A DNA stretch of 64,000 nucleotides from NCBI GenBank assembly GCA_964036315.1, contig OZ038509.1, positions 34,347,499 through 34,411,498 of the forward strand, read 5' to 3'. Both the position numbers and the translations under genes were made by a program. This DNA is from Acanthosepion esculentum (lineage: Eukaryota > Mollusca > Cephalopoda > Sepiida > Sepiidae). Each line of letters begins with the position of its first letter. Position 1 is the stretch's first letter. Positions 21,206 through 32,970 of this stretch are shown here, in pieces. Below the pieces are notes generated by a model. That model saw only the letters and a program-made list of their open reading frames with translations. It did not search any database and was not told the origin of the DNA.

Positions 21206-22149
21206 ATAAATATGTAATATAGATTTAGTCGAGAAAAAATTGTTTTATAAAACTCTAATGACAGATGCTTATAAAACATCCCGTATAAAACATTTGGTTT
21301 TAGTTATAAGTTACTGTCTACCGATTCAAAAATGTGATGATAGGCGTGAAAATTGGAACCAATGTAACAATGCAAAGACTCAAACGAAGCTAACCTCCAC
21401 TGGTGCAAGATCAGACCAAACGAGCTAGAACGGAGTGTTGCCTACCAATCATGTTAGCGGAAACAAACATCTGCAAACTTTGAAGAAACCAGGCGTTAAA
21501 AAATCACTACTCAAACGGGAATGGGCTACAGACAATTTTTGGCAGTAATCACTACCACTGACTTCCACAATGCCTACATATACAGATCTGTGCTTCCAGA
21601 ATTGTCTTGCAGAGCTACATTCAGCTACTTAGAAATGGCAAAGAAAAAATCTACTTCGGACCCGAAAAATGAATGTCTAATATTAGAACTGTATGTAGAA
21701 TATTTATTTTCAAGATGTATAGTTTAATTATATGCAGTTCAAAGAAAAATTTAGATGAAATAAGAAATAAGTGATTTCGTATAAAATACTTAAACTCTAA
21801 TTTCTTCAGAAATTATTAAGGCATTTGCCCTTGCGCGTGTAGGTTGCGCTGGTTTCTCGTTTTTGAAACCATCAGTTTGAACCTGTTTACCTAGATTCTA
21901 TCTCAAATATGGGACCTGGAAGAACATCTTACCATGCTTATCACGTAACGCACATAAATCCATTAAAAATGAGTTGAGAACGCAAGAAGTCTATTTCAAA
22001 ATATATCCATAATCCTATTTTTTGATATGCCAAAATCATTATTATATGTCTTTCTATTGTAATACTATACGCATTTTGGTTTTACACTCACAAGGTTTCG
22101 ACTAGAGTAAATTTCGGTAGAAAAGATATTCTACCTTAATATGCTAAAC
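21206..22149. other. No recognisable feature
   Basis: No supported gene or repeat. Confidence 0.5.
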
Positions 22150-22858
22150 CATGCTGCGATGGATAAATTGTCGTATAAATTACGCAAAAATGAAAATAAC
22201 ATTGACATCTCATTTTAACAGATATATTTACCAAAATTACCTAAAATTATCGTAAAATTCTAAAGAATAAATTTATTCAATAAAATTGTATTGACTTCAA
22301 CCACGGCCTACAGACGACTACGGATCTTTTGCAACTTTTCTGAACGATCTCCTTGTTTGTTTGTGAATGTTGCTATAATCCTTGCCTTCAGTTCATCTTT
22401 GGTGTTACAAGGAATTTTGTTGGTGTCTCGTTCAACTGCATCCCACACCTAATAATCAACGGGTTGCAGTCTTCGGAGTTAGGTGGCAGAATTTGTTTGA
22501 CAGCCATGCCTTGGTTCTCCATCTTGTGTGGCATGGTGCAGAGTCCTTTTTCCAGACATACTGTATTCTAGCAGCCACCCTCTTCACCCGGTAAAAAACT
22601 CCTCAAGGCACTTGATGTAGGTCTCCGGGTGGGGTCTGAGTCCCTCACCACAAAATTTGGGAGCATTTTTCTTATCATAACGGTCAGAGTGAGTTTTCCC
22701 AGTTGCCGTACCTTCGTAATCGCTATTAGACTTATCTGACTCTTTCCGAATTTTCTGCATTGTCCTCATATTGACAGACAACCATTCTGAAATGCTCCTC
22801 TTTTCTCATAGACGATGTTCAACTGACCCTACTATATTGTGCCGTCGTTAAAATAAAA
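22150..22858 (-). mobile_element. Mariner remnant on the minus strand
   Basis: Starts with TGCGATGGATAAATTGTCGT, the terminal repeat of the 3.5 kb family. Minus-strand translation includes E-T-Y-I-K-C-L-E-E (22,640-22,600), S-N-S-D-Y-E-G-T-A (22,725-22,695) and N-M-R-T-M-Q-K-I-R-K-E (22,770-22,740), the helix-turn-helix end and central region of this transposase. Most catalytic sequence between them is deleted; the Leu-Asp-Tyr-Tyr region is visible only as ATAATCAACGG (22,450). The other terminal repeat is not seen. Confidence 0.8.
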
Positions 22859-23041
22859 AAAAACAATGCGAAAATATTTATATTTATTTCACACGAGTAA
22901 AAATATAGACAAAAGAAATTTAAAATGCAACTAGAGTTTTTAAGAGTATTTATTTAGAGAAAATTTATCGGTTTCAAAGTTCAATGATTTTCTAAAGTTA
23001 AGTTGAAATGGAGACTTTTGCTATGCCATGATAAATCTCGC

Positions 23042-23045
<4 letters not shown>

Positions 23046-23109
<64 letters not shown>

Positions 23110-23122
23110 TGAGAGAGAGAGA

Positions 23123-23191
<69 letters not shown>
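23046..23191. repeat. (AT)n-(GT)n-(GA)n-(AT)n compound microsatellite
   Basis: AT to 23,078, GT to about 23,109, GA to 23,122, AT to 23,191. Confidence 0.95.
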
Positions 23192-23194
<3 letters not shown>

Positions 23195-23244
23195 GTAATA
23201 ACATCGATATTAACCAGGATAAGAAAAATAGTTTGAAATAATAT

Positions 23245-23850
23245 AAGTATAGTATTTACATTAGTCGGACTATTGTCCTCATCTTTGTCGCCATATTTGT
23301 CACAACGTTTCGGCCGTTGTACGCTCAGGCTTTCTTCAGGTGGTTGGAATTTAGAACTGAACCCTTTATTCCGAGCACTGGGGTAGACTGTTCTAGTTTC
23401 ACGAGCATGTTTAATGGATGTCAGTTATCAGTTATCTCCTGCTAACTTTCCCTCTGAAAGTTCTCCACTGCCTTAACCGGGTATTGAACTCACACTCTTT
23501 GGGTCTGTCACTGGATCTAACCAACACATTTATCCACTGTGCCTTGAGGACATCTGGGTATGAATTTCTGGGTATTATAAACCTAATGTTTTTCAGCAAA
23601 CAGTTTTTACCAGTACCCATATTGCAATTTTGCTGTTATCAATTCATGTTTTTACCAGATCTCATATTGTAACTTTTTGTTATCATTGCTTTTCTCTGGC
23701 ACTCCTTATTACTGGTTCCCATATTGTATTTATTTCTATGCTTGGCCGACTCAGGAGATTTTTGTGGCCTAGCATACAAACGTTATGACAAATATGGCGA
23801 CAAAGATGAGGACAATAGTCCGACTAATGTAAATACTGTACATAATACCT
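23245..23850. mobile_element. Non-autonomous element with ~65-70 bp terminal inverted repeats
   Basis: Left arm 23,249-23,315 (GTATTTACATTAGTCGGACT ... TATTTGTCACAACGTT) and right arm 23,775-23,843 (AACGTTATGACAAATATGGC ... AATGTAAATACTGTAC) are long near-perfect inverted repeats around about 460 bp with no recognised coding. The flanks (AACATCGATATTAACCAGGA ... on the left, CATCTCAGAAAT on the right) are joined directly at 24,139-24,225, giving an empty-site copy. Single arms occur near 11,630 and 19,620. Confidence 0.7.
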
Positions 23851-24138
23851 CATCTCAGAAATATAGACAGACTCTAATATAAGTATATTAACAATTATAC
23901 ATCTCGGAAATGAGTGCTAATTTATGGCAAACTGTACAAACCTGCCATCATAACCAAATGTCAAAAACTATCTGGCATTGAATATAAAAGCTTTCAAAGC
24001 TCATAGAACTTCGTGACATCGGCATATAGTGTATACAGAAGTTGATGATATATGTCTGATTGTTATCTAGTGACCATAAATCAACGGATATCACAACAAC
24101 GGTCAAACAATGGACACTTGATAATCGAAACGTTTACT

Positions 24139-24225
24139 CTATAACATCGATATCAACCAAGATTAGAAAAAATGCTTCAAAATAATATATTTACAATTAC
24201 TTATCTCAGAAATGATATCCTAAAT
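24139..24225 (+). repeat. Uninterrupted copy of the 23.2 kb flank
   Basis: ATAACATCGATATCAACCAA and AATAATATATTTACAATTAC run straight into TTATCTCAGAAATGAT, which at 23.2 kb is split by the long-TIR element. Confidence 0.65.
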
Positions 24226-26170
24226 TTCTGCTTCAATGTCGGAATTATATAGAAGAGGAATTTTCATCATTATATGCCATTCTCCTCAGATTAATATCCC
24301 CATTATTTCAGCCACTTCAGGTGTCTCTCTTCTTATTGGGTAACTTCTGTGTAATTTTAAAACTGAACACTTTATTCAGTTCACGATGTGATATTGTTCT
24401 CAATTTGCCTTCTATGCTCAATGCAGCTTTTGTTTTCATTTGCCATTTTCTTTCAGAGTGTGGATGATCATTGCTCTCTATAACTTTCTATCTTTTGATC
24501 CGCTGAGTAACTTTTATCTCTTTAGCATAACTCTGTGTACTTGATCTGCCATCAATTCACTGCAAATCGTTAAATAGGTCACTCACTTTTCCCCAAAAAT
24601 TTACTTATCTCCCAAGTTTAGTGGAGTGAGTAGCCATGTTCAAATGCAAAATAAGTAACAGAACTGTCCAATAAACAGACGTGACATAGATTTCAATAAG
24701 CAATAACAAGAAAAAGAAAAGAATAAGGCAAAGAAAATAATACAAAGCAAGCAAACAATATTTGCAAGTTAAATTTTCAGTAATAAGGCAAAGCAACAGT
24801 AATATGGCAAAAATTCACAAAATAAGAATTGGGTTTCGCACTGAAGAGGAAGTTGCGTTCTGACTTCAAGACGAGACAGACCGGCACTGAGTCAGATGAA
24901 GCCGAGAACAGGCCTATTTTATAGGCTAGGGAAAATCCCAGCAGGCATATGCCTATAAAATACGGAGATGAAAGTATTTTGCAGTCATTCCCAAAGGGAT
25001 GGGAATCAACACAGTATCTGTTTTTCTTTTAGTTCCTATTTTCCTCAAATTGTTATAGAAAATGTACAAGGATAAGTTTGACTTGATGGGAAAAGCTATC
25101 TGATGAGAACTGTGTAAGCGACTAATTTTTACCATATAGACAAGTATATGAACAGACAAACATCTACGAGACTGCAACATAAAATCCGTTAAGATTTCAG
25201 TTTTAAAAGGTTAACAGTTCCGGCCAAAATGGTGTTAGCAAACAAAAATAAAAATAAATAACGTGTCTATTGTCAATTTCACTGTTCAAGTCGACTAAAT
25301 AGTACATATGAAAGAGAAGGAAATGTCAACTTTATTTGAGAACTGATGAAGTTTTGAAACATGATGACAATTGTGCTATTCGCAATCGGGGTGAAAAATA
25401 ATGGAGGAGCTGGAAATTATGGGTAACAGTAAGAATTATCCAATTGAAGATAATGTTGCAAGCAGAAATTCGGAAAAAAATACTTGAGATTTGAGGAGAC
25501 TTGCTGTCTCTTGACATCTCGTGTAAGCCACTAGGTTTTAAGTGTGTCAACTCTCAGTAAGTGAATAACAACAACCAAACCTCTTACTTTTTGTTAAGTG
25601 TTTTGTCTATAAATGATGTAGGTGATCATGACTATCCATAGCTTTCTCTTTAATATCTGTAAACTATTGCATTGGCCTGACTATTCTTAAAGAAGACAGT
25701 GGAGTGCTTACTGTTGTTTTGAATTGAGAGTAAATTTTCTACTCTAGTTGCTAAACAAGGCTTCAGAACCAAATCTGTCCTGAACAGTAGCGATCCGACG
25801 GAAAATGGAGACAACTAAAAGAGCAACTCTCTTTTTTGAAAATCTAAACCTGATTTTCTTTCTGAAATGTGTTCACAGATAATCTTATCAATGAATATTT
25901 TCATCAAATATCAATACACCTTAATAAACTATTCTTTGTTCGTCATTCGATTCATTTTCATTTTGATGTGAATTATTTATTTTTCTCTTTGTCTCCGACA
26001 ACTTTTTTGTCATATTAGCAATGACTAATTCAATATAGATTTAACCAATGGACGCTCTTCAGAAGGAAATCACAATATCGAGTGTTAATGAATTCTTTAC
26101 AGAACGGATGGATGACATATATCGATTTCAGTAATCTGTCTGTCGATCTCATCAATCTGCCTATCTCAAC
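24226..26170. other. Mostly featureless, two LINE end fragments
   Basis: Apart from minus-strand D-R-K-L..A-M-I-like RTE ends at 24,465-24,510 and 25,617-25,670, I see nothing supportable. Confidence 0.45.
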
Positions 26171-26174
26171 CTAG

Positions 26175-26177
26175 CCA

Positions 26178-26210
<33 letters not shown>

Positions 26211-26240
26211 GTCTGTCTGTCTGTCTGTGTGTCTGTATGC
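26175..26240. repeat. (TATC)n/(TGTC)n microsatellite
   Basis: TATC units then TGTC units. Confidence 0.9.
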
Positions 26241-26286
26241 ATCTATATCTATGTGTTATCAATCACAGTTTGAACATTACTTTTAA

Positions 26287-26406
26287 ACTTAAGGCCATAT
26301 GACATTGAAAAATCGGATCTTTTAAGATCACCGAAGTTAAGCAACGTCGAACATGGTCTCTACTTTGATGGGTGATTGCCCGAGAATAACAGATGCTGTG
26401 AGATTG
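26287..26406 (+). pseudogene. 5S rRNA-like head of the SINE
   Basis: Conserved blocks in order: AAGGCCATAT, GATCACCGAAGTTAAGCAAC (box A of the internal promoter), GATGGGTGATTGCCCGAGAATA (intermediate/box C region, split here as GATGGGTGATTGCCC and GAGAATA) and GATGCTGTGAGATT at the end. Substitutions such as ACATTGAAAAATCGGATC in the loop B region show it is not a functional 5S gene. Confidence 0.8.
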
Positions 26407-26585
26407 CATATGCTTGTAGTGTAACGGCTCAGAAATGTAAATCGGAAAATCGAGTTCCAATCACAGTTGGGTTCGTTATATTCGCTTACTCGCACATAAC
26501 TTCGAGAAAAGTATGAATCTAATTCTTTCGCCCAGGTATGGGCTAATTAATAGGAATTGTATCAGTAAATCATTATTACCATCCC
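26287..26585 (+). mobile_element. 5S rRNA-headed SINE, copy 1, with tRNA-like second domain
   Basis: Head 26,287-26,406 is a 5S rRNA-derived sequence over nearly full length. Next, about 26,410-26,465, is a tRNA-like part: A-box-like TAGTGTAACGG and a B-box-like GAGTTCCAATC. Then a tail, GGGTTCGTTATATTCGC to ATCATTATTACC, shared with 41,833-41,955. A 5S plus tRNA chimeric head is known in vertebrate SINEs (AmnSINE1); 5S-only heads define SINE3. The shared tail behind a 5S head in two unlinked copies is what makes this a SINE and not a lone 5S pseudogene. Confidence 0.75.
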
Positions 26586-26658
26586 CAAATTCTTACAATC
26601 TGCAAAATGTAGATAAGCCGTAAAATAAAAAATTACTTTTACCACAAAATTTTGGCAG

Positions 26659-26659
<1 letters not shown>

Positions 26660-26719
<60 letters not shown>

Positions 26720-26901
26720 AAGACATTTATATTATGTTTAACGTTCTTTTTATAGATACAAGTATTTAAGCAAATGCTCTGTTTTATAATAAAATTCATT
26801 CAGGCCGGTAAATGTTATTTAATACTGTTTATTATAAAACAGGGCATTTGCTTAAATACTTGTATCTATAAAAAGAACGTTAAACATAATATAAATGTCT
26901 T

Positions 26902-26950
<49 letters not shown>
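26660..26950. repeat. Long palindrome with 78 bp arms inside AT tracts
   Basis: Arms 26,716-26,793 and 26,828-26,905 are complementary with one visible mismatch (CAAATGCTCTG versus the complement of CAGGGCATTTG). The spacer is 34 bp. (TA)n continues the symmetry outward on both sides (26,662-26,715 and 26,906-26,950). The AT-rich palindrome as a whole is about 290 bp. Confidence 0.95.
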
Positions 26951-26954
26951 GTAC

Positions 26955-27115
26955 GCACATTTCATCGAATACGACAGACAAGGTGCTTTGATTTATTTTT
27001 TTGTACAATTTCTCATGTGATATTATTTTTTTCTTCGAAAATTATAAGATCACATGAGAAATTGTATAACACACTAAATAAAAGCACCCTGTCTGTCGTA
27101 TTCAATGAAGTGTGC
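26955..27115. repeat. Foldback palindrome with ~68 bp arms
   Basis: Arms 26,955-27,022 and 27,046-27,115: GCACATTTCATCGAATACGA ... CAATTTCTCATGTGAT and its imperfect complement. Spacer about 24-30 bp, AT-rich. Another degraded copy is at 5303-5410. Confidence 0.9.
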
Positions 27116-27136
27116 ATGAAAGAAGGATTTCTGCCT

Positions 27137-28062
<926 letters not shown>

Positions 28063-28210
28063 TTATAGTAATTCACCGAGTCTAGAAGAATCCTCAGGAG
28101 AAAGCACTGGAAGCCCGTTTCGTCCACTACCAACATTCAAACACTTACCGTTTCGATACAACGCAACCATCATACCAACTGTACCAACGGGCCTCGTTGA
28201 CGAAGAAGAA

Positions 28211-28347
28211 ACTCATCCAAATATTCATAACCCAACGCATTGTGCCCCAAGAGCCACGTCTTTCGTTTTTCCCGAACCGCCCCATCGCAGAGCATTAGCT
28301 GGGTCAAGCAAGGATATACAAGTTGGGTTATGAATACTTGGATGAGT
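28211..28347. repeat. Inverted repeat with 26 bp arms and 85 bp loop
   Basis: ACTCATCCAAATATTCATAA... at 28,211-28,236 is complementary to 28,322-28,347 with one mismatch. The loop is GC-richer than the flanks. Confidence 0.85.
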
Positions 28348-28421
28348 ATCACCACGGAATTTGTGAGTTACGGTGCTATATCGAGTCTATTCAATTTCTT
28401 TGCGTAAATACCCAAAATTTT

Positions 28422-28426
<5 letters not shown>

Positions 28427-28490
<64 letters not shown>
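28427..28490. repeat. (AT)n microsatellite
   Basis: AT run. Confidence 0.95.
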
Positions 28491-28492
<2 letters not shown>

Positions 28493-29369
28493 TATTGATG
28501 AAAACGATAATAATAAGTGAAAACTTGTAGGAGAAGTTTATACTATTGCTAATAATAATTGCCACAAGGAATACGTCGGAAAAATATGAAAGAATTTAAA
28601 TAAAATATGAACAGAAACGCCTGTTTTGAGGGATTCATATACTTATTTTTGAGTTCGCATTGTGGGTGCAATCATAGGTACACCTTTTTAATCATAATTG
28701 TTAACGTCTTTTTCCAGATGCAACTTAGAAATGCATATTCACAGTATTTATCTATCACGTTTTCTTGCATAAACTTTATAAATAAGTAAGGATGTATACC
28801 TTACGTATTAGGAAGCATACAGATTGCATATATTCTTTCATCAATGACCGAAATCACTCGGCAAGTTGTCCATAGTTATAAGACGGAACTTGTACATTGT
28901 TTCGGGGTTTTTCTTATCCGAGGTTTGATGTATAGACAATTTGAGTAAAATGATTAGAATCAGTAAAAGACAAAGAGGACAAATGGAAAAGAACGTCTAA
29001 ATTAAACGTAAAAATTATCGCAGAAGAATATACGCGGCGGGAAGCGAAAAATGATATAAAGTACAAAAGAACACAGGCACATCAGATCCATTTGGGAAGG
29101 GTTCAATTATTTCGCCGCGGACTCTCCTCGGGTAAGCAGAGAACATACGGTATCTATCAAAACTAATGAACACAATACACGCATGCTTGGGCTTACTGCG
29201 TCTGTGTAGATGTATGGGCATATGTATGTCAGATATGTGTTTATTTCTTTACAGGAAAGGATGTATTTTACTTGCAAACACATTAGCCGTTGGGGAGAGG
29301 GAAAGTTGTCTCCATGAAGCCAGTTCTTTAAATTTAAGTATGGTTAACCGACTGGTTTTGTGCTTCAAC
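28491..29369. other. No recognisable feature
   Basis: Nothing supportable. Confidence 0.45.
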
Positions 29370-29875
29370 GTCGAATTTTAAAGAATATATTTCGATGTGT
29401 TATTCCATGTTCATCGAGCGGGACGTCAAATCCAGCTAATCTAGCTAACTACCATCGCCGTAAAATAGCTTCCCTGTGCCGTTTCTATAAGTATTTCCAT
29501 GTTAATTGTTCGGATGAACATTCCGCTATGATGCCTAGACTTTATAAATTTAAGAACAGTAGTAGATTGACGGCAAGGTTTCATCATTTTACTGTTACTG
29601 TTAAATGTAACCGTAAGTTCTATGCTAACAATTTCTTCGATCGCATTTGTCGCTTGTGTAAGTCTTTTCCGGCTTCTTGCTTTCTAGCCAACTTTGATCT
29701 TCAAAAATTTAAATGCATTATCAATAGTTATCTTCTGTCTTTTTACTTCATATTCTTTTACGGTTTTCGTTCGTTAATAATGTTTTTTCTTTTCTTATAT
29801 TCTTTTACATTCTGTAAATCCCTGTGTATTAGTGGCTTTATTGCCTTGCTTGGAGTGAAATGATTAAAAAATCTA
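29370..29875 (+). pseudogene. LINE RT C-terminus and 3' end, copy 2
   Basis: Y-H-R-R-K-I-A-S-L-C-R-F-Y-K-Y-F, N-C-S-D-E-H-S-A-M-M-P-R, ARFHHFTVTVKCNRKFYANN, then F-P-A-S-C-F-L-A-N-F-D-L-Q-K-F-K-C. The 3' end GCCTTGCTTGGAGTGAAATG is shared with the other copies. Same family as 20,640-21,205; the frame is open for 167 codons but lacks all catalytic RT motifs. Confidence 0.8.
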
Positions 29876-30194
29876 ACACAGCGTTCGAAAACTACTTTTC
29901 GTCACTTTATATCGGTAAACATAAAATGTAGACACGCTGAATTGAACTTTATTTTAATTCGGAACATGGCTCTCCACAGATGTCTTTCTTTCTAAGAATC
30001 GCCATTCATTCTTAGGAAAAGTTCCCGTTACGTTTTCTTTGGGTTGGAATTCAAAGTTTTCCATTTTTTTAGATAGTCTAGAGAGTCCAGTCTATGCTGC
30101 TATTTAGCACATAGCCGAAGGTGGAGAGATGGATTCATGCCTTTCCTTAGGATAATATGTGCAAACGTAAACGCTACAGTGTGGGTCAACATTT

Positions 30195-30535
30195 AAGCCT
30201 ATACTTAACGTATCTGTAACTATATGCTTTGCTCTTCGTGCAAGTAGATTAATCAACTTTGACGCCGATAACCGCTACATCTTCATATTAAAATGCCCAG
30301 ATCTACCAGTGAATTGAAATAAACTGGTCTATGGCATATACAAGCCCATACTTAACTTATCTGTAATTATATGCTTTTCTCTTCGGACACAAGCAGGCTA
30401 ATCAACTTCTGCGCCGATAACCGCTATATCTTCACATTAAAATGCCTAGATCTACCAGCGAATCGAAATAAACTGGTCTATGACATACGTATGACTATAC
30501 TTAACGTATCTGTAATTATATGCTTTGCTCTTCGC
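30195..30535 (+). repeat. ~148 bp tandem repeat, about 2.3 copies
   Basis: CTATACTTAACGTATCTGTAA-type starts at about 30,200, 30,347 and 30,496. Each unit includes GCCGATAACCGCTA and CTGGTCTATG. Units are about 85-90% alike by eye. Confidence 0.9.
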
Positions 30536-30599
30536 TGTCGTGGTCGGCGGAACTTGTTGTCGAGTATTGTGGTACTGATCGACATTTCCTTCTGTGTGA

Positions 30600-31110
30600 A
30601 ATAAGCTCTAAGTTGGAACTAAAGAGACCCCCGCAGCCAACGCATGGTAGGGTAAGACGGTTCAGGAGATAGTGAGATCTGGCTTTTCTTTGGGCTCTCT
30701 AACGTCTCTTTCTATTTGCCTTTTGGCGTTTTCGAAGAATGTTGATATTTCGTGAACAGCTTTTCCCCAATAGGTTCTTTAAACGTAAGAAGAAAAGCCT
30801 TTGAACGTGAAAGCCTTGGCTGTGAATTATGTGAGGTGGACCAAGGGTCGCCACTCCTGGCACACACACTTCAGTTGACACCATCGATTGCGGTAAACCA
30901 GGGCTTGGTAGGTAGGTTCATGATGATAACTTGCATTGGGCTGCCGCCTTGTACTCGTACATAGAACGCTGTCCGGGCGTCGGATCGTACTAAGTCTAGT
31001 CCCTTCCCTAAATCCTTACCGCCATGGTGACCCTAGCAGGAGATGGAGCTCCCGACGACATTGCATTCAGTTTCCTCGTGACGCACAAGCCCATCCATCA
31101 TACACATTAT
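30600..31110. other. GC-richer unrecognised stretch
   Basis: Locally higher GC than its surroundings, with plus-strand open frames at 30,752-30,964 and 30,936-31,136 overlapping in different frames. Phrases such as CCGCCATGGTGACCCTAGCA look like transposon untranslated sequence, but I cannot place it in a family. Confidence 0.35.
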
Positions 31111-31570
31111 ATACGTATTTTAGAAGCTCAAATTAAAATAATTAACTGATTTTTAAGTATATAAAAGGTTAGGTAAACAAAACACTAGAAAGCAAGACAA
31201 ATTACAAAGTAGTTGGAATTCTAGAAAGAAAAGAAACAAAAATGGAAATATTTATATATCGGAATTTAAGCACAAAATATACTTAGAGAAGAAGTCATTA
31301 GTTAACATACAATAAAATCATTTATACTATGTTTTTGACAGTATTAACAACTCAACTATCAATTGAGAAAAATAAACGAGTGTAGAAATTGCAAAGTAGA
31401 TAAATATAAATTCAGGTAAGCAAAAACAGGAAGTAAAAATAAGGGAAAGGATCGTCATTAAAACAAATAAATACTAATACAAAAATTGCTGTGGTAAAAG
31501 TTAAAAGAAATTTATTTATTATTATTTAAACACTACATATATAACTTCAAATAAATATAATAATCTACTA

Positions 31571-31731
31571 AAGTACTCAATATCAGAGATAGAGCCTGTG
31601 TAAATATAAAAGTGAACATAAAAGTCAACAATTAGAGGCGACAGTCTTTTTCGTGCTAGATGCAATCGTCAGGCCTGACGATTGCATCTAGCATGAAACA
31701 GACTTTTGACTTCTATGTTCACTTTTATATT

Positions 31732-31806
<75 letters not shown>

Positions 31807-31950
31807 GCGACAGTCTGTTTCATGCTAGTGCAATCGTCAGTCGGCTGACGATTGCACTAGCATGAAACAGACTGTCGCCTCTAAGTGCTGACTTCCATGT
31901 CCACTTTTATAATTACACACGCTCTATCTCTGATATTGAGCACTTTATCC
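31571..31950. repeat. Nested palindrome of four PLE terminal units
   Basis: Four copies of one unit alternate in orientation: 31,571-31,674 (minus), 31,675-31,733 (plus), 31,802-31,840 (minus), 31,845-31,950 (plus), with (TA)n at 31,734-31,801. The outer arms pair over about 105 bp from CAATATCAGAGATAGAGC inward. Each inner pair is a near-perfect palindrome (35 bp arms at 31,806-31,840 and 31,845-31,879). Each unit carries CTGACGATTGC then GAAA then GACTGTC or a variant. Confidence 0.9.
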
Positions 31951-31970
31951 CATAAATATAGCACACTTTA

Positions 31971-31974
<4 letters not shown>

Positions 31975-32022
<48 letters not shown>
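31975..32022. repeat. (TA)n microsatellite
   Basis: TA run just outside the nested palindrome. Confidence 0.95.
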
Positions 32023-32028
<6 letters not shown>

Positions 32029-32861
32029 TATATAATACTTGCAAAGTATATTAAATTATTATATTGCGTTTAGCAATATTTACATTCTTCAGTTAAACTT
32101 GAAATCCGTAATTTTTTTTACCTTCATCCAAACGCATCATCTTTCCTTGACTTCAAAACCTACAAGCATACTAATCATGATTCTTGATACAACGACCTCC
32201 TTCTGTCGTCCGACTTGTTAACCGACTTGGAATTTCAAACCGAAACCATCATTCAATCCACTGGGATAGATTCTTTCATTGCGCTATTCATATTTAGAGT
32301 TATTTCATATGACAATGTAGAATGAATAAGTGCTAAACACTTCTAATACTTCGGTGTATGGATCAATTATGACCAATTCATTATAGGAGATGAGGAAATT
32401 GAGCATTGAATAGGCTAATCTGGATGCAGTTTTGTCCAACAATTCAAGACACTACAAAATCAGAACATTCACATCTTTGTTTTAAATGGTCAGATATACG
32501 GCCCGTCTGAAGTTATTATGCAAATCACATAAACCTCAATAACTCGAATTTGCTTTGAAAAACTTTTGTCAAATTTAAAACGAGTAATGAAGACGTCAAA
32601 ACAAAAGAAAGAGTTGATTCATTTTTAGGTACTTTCAACATGTTGTATTTAAGTTATTGGATTTATTATAAAAACTAACGTCTGAAGTCATGCAAAATGA
32701 GAAAATCACTTTTTGCAAGATAATGGAATCATCAACAACTGATCAACAGCTATAATGGACAAATAACAAGCATATATGATATGTCTTTGAAGAATTTACT
32801 TCTTAATATTGTTACCCATTTGTGTCAATAGCAGCCAGCAAACTAGCAATACTTTGCAATT
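32023..32861. other. No recognisable feature
   Basis: Nothing supportable. Confidence 0.5.
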
Positions 32862-32970
32862 GTAGTGAAGGTATTAAGTTGAAGCCATAAAATTGTGTTC
32901 AAAATGTATAGATTTCAGCATTAATTTACCCATAGACGTTGGTATGTTGCTAAAGCAAATCATTTATCAA
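32862..32970 (+). repeat. Dispersed repeat, pair with 49,358-49,480
   Basis: Shares GCCATAAAATTGTGTTCAAA and TAGATTTCRGYATTAA with 49.4 kb. Function unknown. Confidence 0.7.

Noticed and set aside
26287..26406. A functional 5S rRNA gene
   Set aside because: Loop and stem positions are substituted, there is no tandem 5S array, and the sequence runs into a tail shared with another copy.
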